The notes: generated from the letters alone by a model not told the origin. A stretch of 64,000 nt of DNA from Kitasatospora sp. NBC_00240 (GCF_026342405.1 NZ_JAPEMU010000001.1:4774001-4838000), one strand, 5' to 3'. Positions 1 through 8,943 are shown, counted from the stretch's first letter. Numbers and translations are program-made.

Positions 1-477
1 CACCACGGCGTGCCGGGTGACCACGCCGAGCAGCAGGAACAGCGCGCTGTACGCGGCGCCGGCGACCAGGGTGCCGACGGTGAAGGCGAGCGCCAGATCG
101 TCCTTCGTGCCGTACAGGATCAGCCCGGCGACGAAGGTGGGGACGGCCGCGATGACCCAGGTGGTGCCGATCGCCACGGCCAGCTTGGTGGTGATGATCA
201 GCCGGCGGGGCAGCGGCTTGGACAGCAGGTAGACGATCGAGCCGTCGTCGATCTCGGTGGCGATCGCGCCGGTGCCGACGACCAGGCCGAGGATCGGCAC
301 CAGGGTGCCGAGCGACAGCTGTCCGAGGATCTTGACGGTCAGGTCGTGCTTGTCCCCGTCGGTGTTCGCCGCGATCACCGAGATGATCAGCAGCAGGGCG
401 GGGACGACCAGCAGCAGGACGCCGCGCCGGCGGCCCAGCAGGCCGCGTACGGTCAGCCTGGCGACGGTCGTGTTCAC
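1..477 (-). CDS. ABC-2 type transporter permease, partial (3' end off window)
   Basis: The reverse strand is open from a GTG at 477 to the window edge and reads as a polytopic permease starting MNTTVARLTVRGLLGRR. Visible are a first membrane helix (LLLVVPALLLIISVIA), an extracytoplasmic piece (ANTDGDKHDL), a second helix (VPILGLVVGTGAIA) followed by the ABC-2 type signature EIDDGSIVYLLSKPLPRR, and a third helix. This matches permeases of ABC-2 exporters that pair with a separate ATPase. It lies 91 bases downstream of the ATPase ending at 569 and is probably its partner in one operon. The substrate is unknown; only the first ~159 residues are in the window. Confidence 0.8.
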   Translation of the reverse strand, partial: MNTTVARLTVRGLLGRRRGVLLLVVPALLLIISVIAANTDGDKHDLTVKILGQLSLGTLVPILGLVVGTGAIATEIDDGSIVYLLSKPLPRRLIITTKLAVAIGTTWVIAAVPTFVAGLILYGTKDDLALAFTVGTLVAGAAYSALFLLLGVVTRHAVV

Positions 478-568
478 GGTGATCGGCCTTCTTTCGGTGA
501 CCGGGTCGGTGCCGGGTCTGGACGGGGCGGGCGGCGCCGGGTCCGAACCGCTTCGGGAGCGGGCCGGT

Positions 569-1486
569 TCAGGAGGAGACGAGGTAGGAGAAGACGCTCT
601 CCAGCGACTCGTCCGCCGGGGAGACGGTGTACAGCCGGATGCCGGCCTCCTGGGCGACCTTCGGCAGCAGGGTGGTGAAGCCCTGGAAGTTGATCGCCTG
701 GACGCGCAGCGCCTTCTCCTGCCGGTCCAGCTCGATGCCGGCCGTCGAACCGTCGGCGATCAGCGCGGCGGCGAGCCTGCGGTCGTCGCTGGAGCGGACC
801 AGGTAGCGGTGCGGGCGGTCGGTCATCAGCCGGCGGATCCGGCGGAAGTCGCCGGAGGCGGCGTGCCGGCCGGCCACCACGACCTCGATGTGCCGGGCCA
901 ACTGCTCGACCTCCTCCAGGATGTGCGAGGAGAACAGCACCGTCCGGCCGTCGGCGCCGAACCGGCGCAGCAGCTCCATCAGCTGCAGGCGCTGGCGCGG
1001 GTCCATGCCGTTGAACGGCTCGTCGAGCAGCAGCACCGCCGGCTCGTGGACCAGGGCCGAGGCCATCTTGACCCGCTGCTTCATGCCCTTGGAGTAGGTG
1101 CCGGTCTTCCGGTCCTGGGCGTACGTCATCTCCACCAGGCCGAGCGCCCGCTCGGCGGCGGCGCCCGGGTCGGCCAGGCCGTGCAGCTCGGCGTTGGCGA
1201 GGACGAACTCCCAGCCGGTGAGGAAGTCGTACATCGACTCCCGCTCCGGGACGAGCCCGATCTGCCGGTAGACCTCCTGGTTGCGCCAGATCCGGGCGCC
1301 GTCCAGGGTGACCTCGCCGGCCGAGGGCGCGAGGAAGCCGCTCATCATGTGGATGAGGGTGGACTTGCCCGCGCCGTTGGGGCCGAGCAGACCGGTGACG
1401 CCGGGGCCGATCGTCATGCTGACGTCGTTGACGGCGACCACGTTGCCGAACCAGCGGGAGACCTTGTCGATGGTGATGGTGGCCAT
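569..1486 (-). CDS. ABC transporter ATP-binding protein
   Basis: A 305-residue cytosolic ATPase. It has Walker A GPNGAGKST near residue 38, the signature YSKGMKQRVKMA near 132, and Walker B LLLDEPFNGMD near 153, followed by a switch His (SSHILEEVEQ). The C-terminal ~85 residues are the accessory domain typical of ABC-2 exporter ATPases. It starts MATITIDKVSRWFG at an ATG. It is third in a minus-strand set of ATPase-permease-ATPase-permease, so it most likely energises the permease at 1-477 or 1513-2415. The substrate cannot be told from sequence; such systems export lipids, peptides or drugs. Confidence 0.9.
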   Translation of the reverse strand: MATITIDKVSRWFGNVVAVNDVSMTIGPGVTGLLGPNGAGKSTLIHMMSGFLAPSAGEVTLDGARIWRNQEVYRQIGLVPERESMYDFLTGWEFVLANAELHGLADPGAAAERALGLVEMTYAQDRKTGTYSKGMKQRVKMASALVHEPAVLLLDEPFNGMDPRQRLQLMELLRRFGADGRTVLFSSHILEEVEQLARHIEVVVAGRHAASGDFRRIRRLMTDRPHRYLVRSSDDRRLAAALIADGSTAGIELDRQEKALRVQAINFQGFTTLLPKVAQEAGIRLYTVSPADESLESVFSYLVSS

Positions 1487-1512
1487 GGCGCCCTCTCGAA
1501 CAGTCGGATCGG

Positions 1513-2415
1513 TCAGATGCCGCGGTAGCGGCGCCGGAGCAGCCCGTACGAGCCGGCCACGATGACGGCCGCCTCCAGGGCGAACACGGTGACGCCGAGG
1601 GCGCCGGGGGCGTGCAGGTCGGCGGCGGTGCCCAGGCCGAAGAGCCGGGTGACCAGGCCCCCCACCAGCCAGCCCGGCGACAGCAGGCCGACCCAGTTCG
1701 CGGACTCCGGCGGCACCCGGCCGTCCAGGCCGCCGGCGATGCCGAGGATGACGGTCGCGATGCCCTGGCTGACCACCAGGAACCCCATGATCGCCGCGAC
1801 GCCGAAGCCGCGACGCGGTGTGCTCGCCGCGATCAGCAGGCCGACCGCCGAGTACACCAGGGCGTACAGCAGGGCCGCCGCCAGCCCGTACAGGAAGTGC
1901 GCGGTGTTGTGGCCGAAGGGCATCCCGCCGAGCACCGCGCCGAGGTAGAGCAGCACCATCGGGGTGGTCATCAGCAGCAGCATCGCGACGACCATGGCGC
2001 CGAACTTGGCGCGGACGTAGTCGCCACGGGTGATCGGCCGGGAGAAGTACAGCGGGACGGTGTTGTGGCGCAGGTCCCGGGACATCAGCACCGGTGCCTG
2101 GGCGGCGACGAACAGTTCGACGACCAGCCCCAGGGCGCTCGGGTAGTTCGGGTAGTCCAGCGGCAGCTCCGCGCGGCCCTGCACGATCGCGACGGCCACG
2201 ACGACCACGGCCGGCAGCGCGACCACGGCCAGCACGAGCATCGGCAGCACCTTGGACCTGCCGGAGCGGCCGAGCCCGTAGGCGGCGCGCAGGCCCTGGG
2301 TGAAGAGCGAGCGGGTGGCGTAGCCGCGGCCCAGTCGCGGGCCGGTGTAGCCGCGGTAGCCGATGTCGTGGATGACGCCGGTCTCGGCCGTCCTGGTCTC
2401 AGGAGGCAGCGACAT
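1513..2415 (-). CDS. ABC-2 type transporter permease
   Basis: A 300-residue integral membrane protein. After a cytosolic N-terminus (HDIGYRGYTGPRLGR, a motif common in actinobacterial ABC-2 permeases), there are about six hydrophobic segments, including LVLAVVALPAVVVVAVAI, a segment around MVVAMLLLMTTPMVLLYLG and a last one before the basic tail LLRRRYRGI. The sequence SRDLRHNTVPLYFSRPITRGDY between helices 2 and 3 is the typical cytosolic loop of this family. The start codon overlaps the end of the upstream ATPase gene by 17 bases, so the two are translationally coupled. Substrate unknown. Confidence 0.88.
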   Translation of the reverse strand: MSLPPETRTAETGVIHDIGYRGYTGPRLGRGYATRSLFTQGLRAAYGLGRSGRSKVLPMLVLAVVALPAVVVVAVAIVQGRAELPLDYPNYPSALGLVVELFVAAQAPVLMSRDLRHNTVPLYFSRPITRGDYVRAKFGAMVVAMLLLMTTPMVLLYLGAVLGGMPFGHNTAHFLYGLAAALLYALVYSAVGLLIAASTPRRGFGVAAIMGFLVVSQGIATVILGIAGGLDGRVPPESANWVGLLSPGWLVGGLVTRLFGLGTAADLHAPGALGVTVFALEAAVIVAGSYGLLRRRYRGI

Positions 2416-3391
2416 CTGCGGTACCTCCCTCGGGTGCGTCCGCCGCCCCGGCGGCCGGCGCCGGGGCCTCGTCGGTGAAGATCTCGGCGACCCGGTGGCG
2501 GCGCTGTTCCAGCCGGACCAGGCCGAGGCCGAGGCCGGCCACCGTGTCGCGGATCGTGTCGTAGGTGCCGTCGTTCTCGATGCCGACCAGCAGCACCCGG
2601 GTACCCTCCGCGCCGACCGTCAGCCCGGCGTCGGCGAGCCGCCGGCGGACGGCGTCGCCGGCGTCGTACGAGGCGTCGTCCGGATGGTCCGTGACCTCGA
2701 CCGCGAGCACCTGGGTGGCCTCGGTGAAGGACGCGGTGGAGGAGGAGCGCAGCAGCCGGCCGCCGTCGATGACCACCAGGTGGTCGCAGGTCCGCTCCAG
2801 CTCGCCCAGCAGGTGGGTGGTGACCAGGACGGAGATGCCGAAGTCGGAGTGCACCCTTCGGATCAGGGCGAGCATGTCGTCCCGGCCGACCGGGTCGAGG
2901 CCGTTGGTCGGCTCGTCCAGCAGCACCAGCCGGGGGTCGTGGACCAGCGCCTGGGCGAGCTTCACCCGCTGCTTCATGCCGGTGGAGTAGCCGCCCATCG
3001 GGCGGTACCGCTCCTCGTACAGGCCGACGTGGCGCAGCGTGTCGGCGGTCCGCTCGCGGGCGGCGGCGGCCGGCAGGCCGGCCATCCGGGCCATGTGCAC
3101 CACGAACTCGGTCGCCGACACGTCCGGCGGGAGGCAGTCGTGCTCGGGCATGTAGCCGACCCGTTCACGGATCGCCGATCCCTCGGTGGCGATGTCCAGG
3201 CCGAGGACCTGGCCGGTGCCGGAGGTGGCCGGGGCCAGTCCGAGCAGGATCTTGATGAGTGTGGACTTGCCCGCGCCGTTCGCCCCGACCAGACCGACCA
3301 CCCCGGGCTGCACCTCTACGGTGAGCTGGTCGAGGGCGGTGACCCGGGGGAACCTCTTGGTGAGGCCGTCCGTCTTGATGACAGTGGACAC
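2399..3391 (-). CDS. ABC transporter ATP-binding protein
   Basis: An ATPase of the ABC-2 exporter type. Walker A GANGAGKST, signature YSTGMKQRVKLAQ and Walker B LVLLDEPTNGLD are all intact, with the C-terminal accessory domain ending in an Ala/Pro-rich tail. I chose the GTG giving MSTVIKTDGLTKRFP at 3391, because the fold begins there; the same frame is open to an ATG at 3427 with a non-conserved 12-residue extension. It is first in the four-gene minus-strand ABC set and overlaps the permease downstream by 17 bases, which identifies that permease as its partner. Confidence 0.88.
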   Translation of the reverse strand: MSTVIKTDGLTKRFPRVTALDQLTVEVQPGVVGLVGANGAGKSTLIKILLGLAPATSGTGQVLGLDIATEGSAIRERVGYMPEHDCLPPDVSATEFVVHMARMAGLPAAAARERTADTLRHVGLYEERYRPMGGYSTGMKQRVKLAQALVHDPRLVLLDEPTNGLDPVGRDDMLALIRRVHSDFGISVLVTTHLLGELERTCDHLVVIDGGRLLRSSSTASFTEATQVLAVEVTDHPDDASYDAGDAVRRRLADAGLTVGAEGTRVLLVGIENDGTYDTIRDTVAGLGLGLVRLEQRRHRVAEIFTDEAPAPAAGAADAPEGGTADVAAS

Positions 3392-3517
3392 GCTCACAAG
3401 GTAGTGGCCGGAGGCCGCGCTGGACATGGGCTGGAATGACGACCCTTTGCGGTACTCCGGGATGACGGGGGCTCACCCGTCCCCTAAGGGGTGCCGTGCC
3501 GGGACCGGCCGGGACCG

Positions 3518-3544
3518 CCCCGGGGAGTGCGGCACTCCCCGGGG
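3518..3544 (-). terminator. Strong hairpin after the four-paralogue operon
   Basis: Two perfectly complementary 13-base arms (3518-3530 and 3532-3544, CCCCGGGGAGTGC and its complement) form a hairpin about 60 bases beyond the stop of the last paralogue (3606). There is no U-tract, as is usual for streptomycete terminators. It would also insulate the ABC genes further left. Confidence 0.65.
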
Positions 3545-3550
3545 ACGGCC

Positions 3551-3597
3551 CGGGACCGGGCGGAGGCGGACCGGGCGGAGGCGGACCGGGCGGACCG
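3551..3597. repeat. 15-bp tandem repeat
   Basis: About three tandem copies of a 15-base unit (ACCGGGCGGAGGCGG) lie between the hairpin at 3518 and the stop codon at 3606. It is non-coding and purine-strand biased. No function is apparent; replication slippage is the simplest origin. Confidence 0.6.
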
Positions 3598-3605
3598 GCC
3601 CGGTC

Positions 3606-4682
3606 TCAGGCCAGCAGGTCGGACTGCAGCAGGACGACCTGGTGGAAGGCCTGTTCCGGCACGCCCGCCGGGTTGGACATCACGATCATGCCCACCACGT
3701 CGCCCGAGAGCAGGTAGCCGGCCCGGACGGTGTCGGGCTTGTCCTTGTCCGGGTCGCCGTTGTGCCGGAGCTGGGCCCCGACGCCGACCGTGGTGGGCAG
3801 GCCCTTGGCGTCCTTCTCCAGCTCCAGCTTGCCCTCGCCCTTGAGTTCGCTCGTCAGCCAGAGCGAGTTGGAGACGTTGGAGGCCTCCTCCCGGGAGCCG
3901 AAGCGCAGCAGCCGGATCCGGGTCTTCGTCCCGTCCGTCGCCGTCCATTCCCGGACGACGCCGGCCCGGCAGGCGTTCGTCATCAGGTCGGACTTCAGCG
4001 ACTCCGGCTGGGCCAGCTCGGCCGCCAGGTCCTCGCAGGCGGCCCACCGGGCCGGAGCGGGCCCGACCGGAACGGCGGCGGGCGAAGCGGCCGACGTGCC
4101 CGAGGCGGCGGCGGTGGCCGACGGCGAGGCCGCGGGCGAGGCGCTGCCGGTGGCGGCGGCCGGGTCGGTCGCCTCGTCGGGCGCGGGGAGCACCAGGCGG
4201 CGCAGGTCCGCCTCGTGGCGCAGCTCGGCACCCGGGGCGCCCGGGGCGGGCTTCCCGGAGGGCAGCGGCGGCAGCACCAGCACCGGGAAGGTGTAGCGAC
4301 CGTCCTTGGGCGTGGCCAGGCCGGGGATGTCCGTGCGGTCCGGGACGGTGACCGCGTAGGCGCTCGCCGTGCCCGCGATCACCAGGACGAACGCGGCCGC
4401 GCCGCGGCGCAGCAGTGTGCGGCGCCGGCGGCGGATGCGCTGCAGGCGCTGCTCGTCGGTCTCGGTCGGTCCGTACGGTCCGTGACCGAGGCCGGCGGCC
4501 GCCCAGACGTCCACCACCCCGGCGGCCGGCACCGGGCCGTCCTCCAGGACGATGCCCGTCGCGGGGGCGGCGCTCCCCCGGCCCGGGGCGGCGGGGACGG
4601 CACCGGCGGGGGTGCCGGCCGGGGTGGCGGGGTTCTCCGCCGCGGTGGGCGGGTTCTCCGCCGGGGCGATGCTGTCGGTCAT
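3606..4682 (-). CDS. Single-pass membrane protein, paralogue 4 of 4
   Basis: About 358 residues, function unknown. Layout: an acidic Ala/Pro-rich cytosolic head (~1-105), a basic stop (RIRRRRRTLLRRG), one membrane helix (AAAFVLVIAGTASAYAV, ~125), and an extracellular domain of ~210 residues. In that domain lie DLRRLVLPAPDEA, a Ser/Ala linker, two cysteines (ACEDL, NACRA) that may pair, and RIRLLRFGSREEASN, which aligns with the other three genes. The ATG at 4682 overlaps the stop of the gene upstream (ATGA), so the frame further 5' is unlikely to be used. The gene is last in a translationally coupled operon. Confidence 0.8.
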   Translation of the reverse strand: MTDSIAPAENPPTAAENPATPAGTPAGAVPAAPGRGSAAPATGIVLEDGPVPAAGVVDVWAAAGLGHGPYGPTETDEQRLQRIRRRRRTLLRRGAAAFVLVIAGTASAYAVTVPDRTDIPGLATPKDGRYTFPVLVLPPLPSGKPAPGAPGAELRHEADLRRLVLPAPDEATDPAAATGSASPAASPSATAAASGTSAASPAAVPVGPAPARWAACEDLAAELAQPESLKSDLMTNACRAGVVREWTATDGTKTRIRLLRFGSREEASNVSNSLWLTSELKGEGKLELEKDAKGLPTTVGVGAQLRHNGDPDKDKPDTVRAGYLLSGDVVGMIVMSNPAGVPEQAFHQVVLLQSDLLA

Positions 4683-5698
4683 GCTGACGCTCCAGGGCTG
4701 GCGAGCCGGTCGAGCTGCGCGGTGAAGAGGCTGACGATCTTGTCCTTGGGCAGCTGCGCCACACCCTCGACGTCCATGACGACGAGCAGGTCGCCCTCGG
4801 CGGCGGAGCACTCCAGATAGTCGATCTGGGCGCTGGGCGCGACGGGCATCAGGTAGCAGTGCGCCTCGGGGTGGCCCGGGATCTCCGGACCGGTCCGGAA
4901 CAGGCCGGTGTCGCCGGTGAAGATGGCGGTGTACTCGTTCTCCTTCTGCACCTCCTGCTGGTTGAACTGGCGCAGCTTCAGGCTGACCACCAGATCACCC
5001 GCCGAGGACTTGAAGGTCCGGACCCCGGTGCCCTTGACGTGCAGTCCGTTCCAGTACTCCTTCACCCGCTCGCGCTTGTCGGCGGGCACGTCCTTGACGC
5101 CCTCGTCGACCTCGGCCGCCAGCTGTTCGGCGGTCAGCTCGGTGTCGTTGCCGTAGCTGCCGTAGTCCGGCCCGAGGGCGAACCCGGCCGGGACGGGCAG
5201 CAGCAGGTCGCGCAGCCCGCCGAAGTGGTTGCCGTTGGACTTGGCGCCGAAGGCGGTCGGGCTCGGCGCCGGGGCCGGGACGGGACCGCCGCCCTGGCCG
5301 GCGGCGGCCACGGGGGCCGGGTCGTCGTACCGGACCTCGATGATGCCGACGCCGATGACCACGCCGACCAGCGCGGCGGCCACGGTCGCGGCGGCGCCGC
5401 GCAGGACCCGGCTGCCGGTGCCGCGCGGGGCGGCCGGCGGCGCCGGGACGAGGGCGGCCTGCTCCGGCATGGGGTACGGGAGGCCGGGGGTGTCCGGGGT
5501 CAGGGGGTTCCCGGCCGGGGCCGTGGCGGCGGGGTCCGGGACCGTGGCGGCGGTGTCCGGGACCGTGGCGGCGGTGTCCGGCCCCGCGGGGGTGCCGGAC
5601 AGGGCCTGCTCGGGCGGCAGGTCGGGCGTCGGGGTCCGGTCGTTCGGCGGGGTGTCGGCCGCGTCGGACGGGACCGGGCCCACGGTGGTGTCGCTCAT
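4679..5698 (-). CDS. Single-pass membrane protein, paralogue 3 of 4
   Basis: About 339 residues starting MSDTTVGPVPSD. The cytosolic head is rich in Pro and Thr and contains short repeats (PDTAATVPD). One membrane helix follows (AATVAAALVGVVIGVGII, ~115). The extracellular domain carries GLRDLLLPVPAGFALGPDYG, equivalent to the DLR-L-P motif of its neighbours, a central KLRQFNQQEVQ segment, and a C-terminal TAQLDRLASPG. It overlaps genes on both sides by ATGA, so it is co-translated with them. No enzymatic motif is visible. A role as a cell-surface sensor or structural protein is a guess only. Confidence 0.8.
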   Translation of the reverse strand: MSDTTVGPVPSDAADTPPNDRTPTPDLPPEQALSGTPAGPDTAATVPDTAATVPDPAATAPAGNPLTPDTPGLPYPMPEQAALVPAPPAAPRGTGSRVLRGAAATVAAALVGVVIGVGIIEVRYDDPAPVAAAGQGGGPVPAPAPSPTAFGAKSNGNHFGGLRDLLLPVPAGFALGPDYGSYGNDTELTAEQLAAEVDEGVKDVPADKRERVKEYWNGLHVKGTGVRTFKSSAGDLVVSLKLRQFNQQEVQKENEYTAIFTGDTGLFRTGPEIPGHPEAHCYLMPVAPSAQIDYLECSAAEGDLLVVMDVEGVAQLPKDKIVSLFTAQLDRLASPGASA

Positions 5699-6735
5699 GC
5701 CAGCCGCTCCCACTGCTTCTTGGCGAGATCCTTGAGTGCGGCGGCGTCCACCGACTGCGGTGCGAAGACCTCGATCTCCATCACCACGGTGCCGCGCCGC
5801 GCGACGGCGGAGCCGTAGTAGTACTTCTCGGTGCTCTCGGCCCAGTTCTCGGGCTCCGACTCGACCTGGTAGCCGCCGTTGACCCCGTCCGCGAACTTGG
5901 TGACGGCGGCGCCGTTCATGCTCCGGGCCTCGGCGAGGGCACGGTCCGCGTCGTCCGGGCCGTACTGGAGCAGCGTCACCCGGTACCTGGTGCCGCCCTG
6001 CTTCCAGTCGACGCCCGCCGCACGGCGGAAGCCGTCCCGGTTGAAGTCGGCGAAGGTCCGCTTGGCGTTGCCGGTGCGCTCGGCCAGCTCACCGACGGTG
6101 ATCCAGCTGGGCACGTCCGGGTTGTCCCCCCAGGCTTCGGTGCCCCCCGGACGCTCCATCACCAGCTTGCGCAGGTCGCCGTCGATCGCCAGCGGCTTGG
6201 GCGCGGCCTCGGCGGCGGCCGCCGCGTCGAGCACGGCCGCCGGGTAGCTGGGCAGTGCCACCTGCAGGGGCGGCAGCGGCGTCGGCGGGCGACCCGCCTG
6301 GATCCCGTACCCGGCGCCGCCACCCAGCAGCACGCCGAGCACCAGCGCGGACGTCAGCAGCAGGACGGGACGGGGCCGGCGTACCGGGGCCGGTACCCCG
6401 GACTCGACACCGCCCGCCACCAGGACGTCCACGACGGGTGCCCCAGCGACCGGTGCGCCGGCGGAGGCGGAACCGGCGGGCGCCGAGGCCGACTCGTCGG
6501 GGAGGGCGTACGGGGCGGCGGCCGGCGATCCCGGCGCGGCCCAGGGGCTGACCGCCACCGGCGGCACGGGGGCGGCAGGTGACACGGGGGCCGCAGAGGC
6601 CTCGGTGGCCTGGGGCGCCTCAGGGGCCTCAGCGGTCACAGGTGGGGCAGGTGGGGCAGGTTCGGTCACGACAGCCGGTACGGCGGCGGGGGGAGGCGCG
6701 TCGGCCGGCGACGGCTCCACGGGCTCGGTGCTCAC
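5695..6735 (-). CDS. Single-pass membrane protein, paralogue 2 of 4
   Basis: A 346-residue protein from a GTG (6735) with GGAG ten bases upstream. The first ~125 residues are an Ala/Pro/Val-rich cytosolic head, followed by RRPRPVLLL, a membrane helix (TSALVLGVLLGGGAGYGI) and an extracellular domain. That domain has DLRKLVMERPGGTEAWG, then RYRVTLLQYGPDDADRALAE and the C-terminal LAKKQWERLA, matching the arrangement of the other three paralogues. It overlaps the next gene by four bases. Function unknown; sequence identity with the sister genes is low outside these motifs, so the duplication is old. Confidence 0.8.
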   Translation of the reverse strand: MSTEPVEPSPADAPPPAAVPAVVTEPAPPAPPVTAEAPEAPQATEASAAPVSPAAPVPPVAVSPWAAPGSPAAAPYALPDESASAPAGSASAGAPVAGAPVVDVLVAGGVESGVPAPVRRPRPVLLLTSALVLGVLLGGGAGYGIQAGRPPTPLPPLQVALPSYPAAVLDAAAAAEAAPKPLAIDGDLRKLVMERPGGTEAWGDNPDVPSWITVGELAERTGNAKRTFADFNRDGFRRAAGVDWKQGGTRYRVTLLQYGPDDADRALAEARSMNGAAVTKFADGVNGGYQVESEPENWAESTEKYYYGSAVARRGTVVMEIEVFAPQSVDAAALKDLAKKQWERLA

Positions 6736-6775
6736 GAGGTGGCTCCAGAAAGGTGGAAGAAGAGGGAAGCGGGGT

Positions 6776-7765
6776 TCAGCCGCCGGAGGAAAGGCGGTCG
6801 AGTTGACGCTTCATCACGTCGCCGAGCACCGCCTTGTCGGGATCGCCCTTCACCTCGACGGTGATCTCGAACTCCACATCACCCTTGCTGGCGATGCCGA
6901 CCATCGCGCCGGTGTAGGCCTTCTGCTCGGGCTTGAACAGGAAACCGCGAGCCCCCGGGACACCGCTGACGTCGATGCTCTCGCTCTCCGAGAAGCTCCC
7001 GCCCTTGGCGAACTCCGAGGCGTTGCCCGCACTGGAGAAGCGCATCAGCCGGATCCGGACATTCGCCTTTCCGTCGGCCGTCCGGTACGAGCGTTCCGCC
7101 GATTCCTTGTACCCGTACGACCCGAGGACGGACATGATGTTCTTCTGGTTGTCGTACTCCGCGACAAGTTCCTCGTCGGTCATCTTGAAGCCGTCGGCGG
7201 GGCCGAAGGATTCGGCGCCGTCCGGAATGGGGGCGAAGAAGTACCTCAGGTCGCCGCCGTGCGTGCTGCCGTTGACCGTGCCGTGCAGGGTGCTGCTCGG
7301 CTTGGGCGCGGGTGCGGGCGGCGCGGCGAGCGTCACCACCGGGGACGGCGAGGCCGTGGGCGACGGCGAGGCGGTCGGGGCGGCCGAGGCCGGGGCCGCC
7401 GCCGGGGACGGGACGCCCTGGGCCACCGTGGTCCGGGCGTCCGGACGGCCGACCGCCACCGTGACGGCGGCACTGGTCGCCGTGACCGCGAGAAGCGCGA
7501 ACGCGGCCAGCGCCACGCCGGCGGCGCGCGGCAGCCGACGGCCGTCGGCGGACGCCTCGGCCACGGCAGGGACGTCGGCGACGTCGGTGGGTACGCCGGC
7601 CGGCCAGTCGGCAGGCGCGGTGGCGGGCTCGGCGGCGGGCGCGGCGGGCTTGGCCTGCGGGCCGGCTTCGGCTCCGGGCTCGGGCGCGGGCACGGGTGCG
7701 CGCTCGGGTGCGGGCGGCGCGGCGTCGGCCGGAGCGGCCGACGGCACGTTTTCGGGCGCGGACAA
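6776..7765 (-). CDS. Single-pass membrane protein, paralogue 1 of 4
   Basis: About 329 residues, first gene of the four-paralogue operon. I favour the TTG at 7765 (product MSAPENVPSAAP): GGGGGA lies six bases before it and the N-terminus then matches the M-S/T starts of the sister proteins; an ATG at 7783 has no ribosome site. Layout is a Pro/Ala-rich head, helix AAGVALAAFALLAVTATSAA, a Ser/Pro/Thr linker (ASPSPTASPSP), and an extracellular domain with DLRYFFAPIPDGAESFGPADG-like motif, NVRIRLMRFSSAGNASE and C-terminal KRQLDRLSSGG. No catalytic signature is seen. Confidence 0.78.
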   Translation of the reverse strand: MSAPENVPSAAPADAAPPAPERAPVPAPEPGAEAGPQAKPAAPAAEPATAPADWPAGVPTDVADVPAVAEASADGRRLPRAAGVALAAFALLAVTATSAAVTVAVGRPDARTTVAQGVPSPAAAPASAAPTASPSPTASPSPVVTLAAPPAPAPKPSSTLHGTVNGSTHGGDLRYFFAPIPDGAESFGPADGFKMTDEELVAEYDNQKNIMSVLGSYGYKESAERSYRTADGKANVRIRLMRFSSAGNASEFAKGGSFSESESIDVSGVPGARGFLFKPEQKAYTGAMVGIASKGDVEFEITVEVKGDPDKAVLGDVMKRQLDRLSSGG

Positions 7766-7862
7766 GGGGTTCCCCCAGAGCATGTGGAATGGGCCGCGTG
7801 CGGGCCCACCACAGGCCACCCCCGAGGCCTCTCCGGACCGACCGCCACGCGCGTCAGCTGGA

Positions 7863-7892
7863 ATTATGAGAGCCGCCGCTCCCCCCCGCCAA
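7863..7892 (-). promoter_or_regulatory. Putative promoter of the four-paralogue operon
   Basis: On the minus strand TTGGCG (7892-7887) and CATAAT (7868-7863) are separated by 18 bases, close to the vegetative consensus. The predicted transcript starts near 7855, about 90 bases before the first gene. The rest of the gap up to 8055 is comparatively AT-rich around 7900-7935 (contains the repeat ATCAATCAAT) and holds no gene. Confidence 0.55.
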
Positions 7893-8055
7893 CCGAGTTA
7901 ACCCACACACTCCGCACAATGATCAATCAATCGGACATGCCGTGATCGAACCGCAATGAGAATGCACCGCCGTTCGTCCCGGGAGCACCCGCGGCCCTGA
8001 CGACGGCGCCCGCCCGCCCGAGGACGGGCAGACGGGCGGGCAGTCCGTCCGAGCA

Positions 8056-8943
8056 TCAGCTCAGCTGCGCGAGACCCTCGGTGGCGATCCGTTCGAAGAC
8101 CGCCGGGTCGACCGCGAAGATCGAGTCCGGGACCGGCCAGTGGATGACGAGCTCCGTGATGCCCAACTCCTGGTACCGCCCCGCCCAGTCGACGAAAGCG
8201 TCCAGCGAGGCGAGCGGCTGCTCGGCCGTCGAGCCCTGCAGCAGCACCTTCTCCAGCGTCGCCACGTCCCGCCCGCGCGCCTCGCAGGCGGCCGCGAGCT
8301 TGGCCAGCTGAGCCTCGATCACGGCCGGCGCCTGCTCGACCGGCACGTCCGCCGGGCCACGCGGGTCGCCGTACGTCACCCAGCCCTGCCCGTGCTCGGC
8401 GGCCAGCTTCAGCCCGCGCGGTCCGGTGGCGGCCACGTAGAACGGCACTCGCGGCCGCTGCACGCACCCGGGGATGTTCCGCACCTCGATGGCCGAGTAG
8501 TAGCGGCCGTGGTCGGTGGTGGCGTCCTGGGTGAGCAGCTTGTCCAGCAGCGGCAGGAACTCGTCGAAGCGGTCCGCCCGCTCCTTGGGCGTCCACGCCT
8601 CCTGTCCCGTCGCCGTCGCGTCGAAGCCTGCCCCGCCGACCCCGACCCCGACCGTCATCCGCCCGCCGGAGATGTCGTCGAGCGAGATCAGCTCCTTGGC
8701 GAGGGTCACCGGGTGCCGGAAGTTCGGCGAGGTGACCAGGGTGCCGAGGCGGATCCGCTCGGTGGCGGTCGCGGCGGCCGTCAGCGTGGGAACGGCCCCG
8801 AACCAGGGCTCCTCGCGGAAGCTCCGCCAGGAGAGGTGGTCGTAGGTGTAGGCGGCGTGGAAGCCGAGGTCCTCGGCCCGCCGCCAGACTTTCTGCCCCT
8901 CGCTCCACCGGTGGATGGGGAGGATAACGGTACTCAAGCGCAT
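8056..8943 (-). CDS. LLM-class (luciferase-like) F420/FMN oxidoreductase
   Basis: A 295-residue TIM-barrel enzyme of the bacterial luciferase superfamily. Recognisable blocks are the N-terminal RLSTVILPIHRW, FHAAYTYDHLSWR, ATERIRLGTLVTSPNFRHPVTLAKE and GRMTVGVGVGGAGFDATA, which in this family bind F420 or FMN. The natural substrate is unknown. The ATG at 8943 is preceded on the same strand by TATCGT and exactly six bases, so the mRNA probably begins at the start codon; an upstream in-frame ATG at 8964 would lie before the promoter. It is divergent from the small gene at 9024. Confidence 0.88.
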   Translation of the reverse strand: MRLSTVILPIHRWSEGQKVWRRAEDLGFHAAYTYDHLSWRSFREEPWFGAVPTLTAAATATERIRLGTLVTSPNFRHPVTLAKELISLDDISGGRMTVGVGVGGAGFDATATGQEAWTPKERADRFDEFLPLLDKLLTQDATTDHGRYYSAIEVRNIPGCVQRPRVPFYVAATGPRGLKLAAEHGQGWVTYGDPRGPADVPVEQAPAVIEAQLAKLAAACEARGRDVATLEKVLLQGSTAEQPLASLDAFVDWAGRYQELGITELVIHWPVPDSIFAVDPAVFERIATEGLAQLS

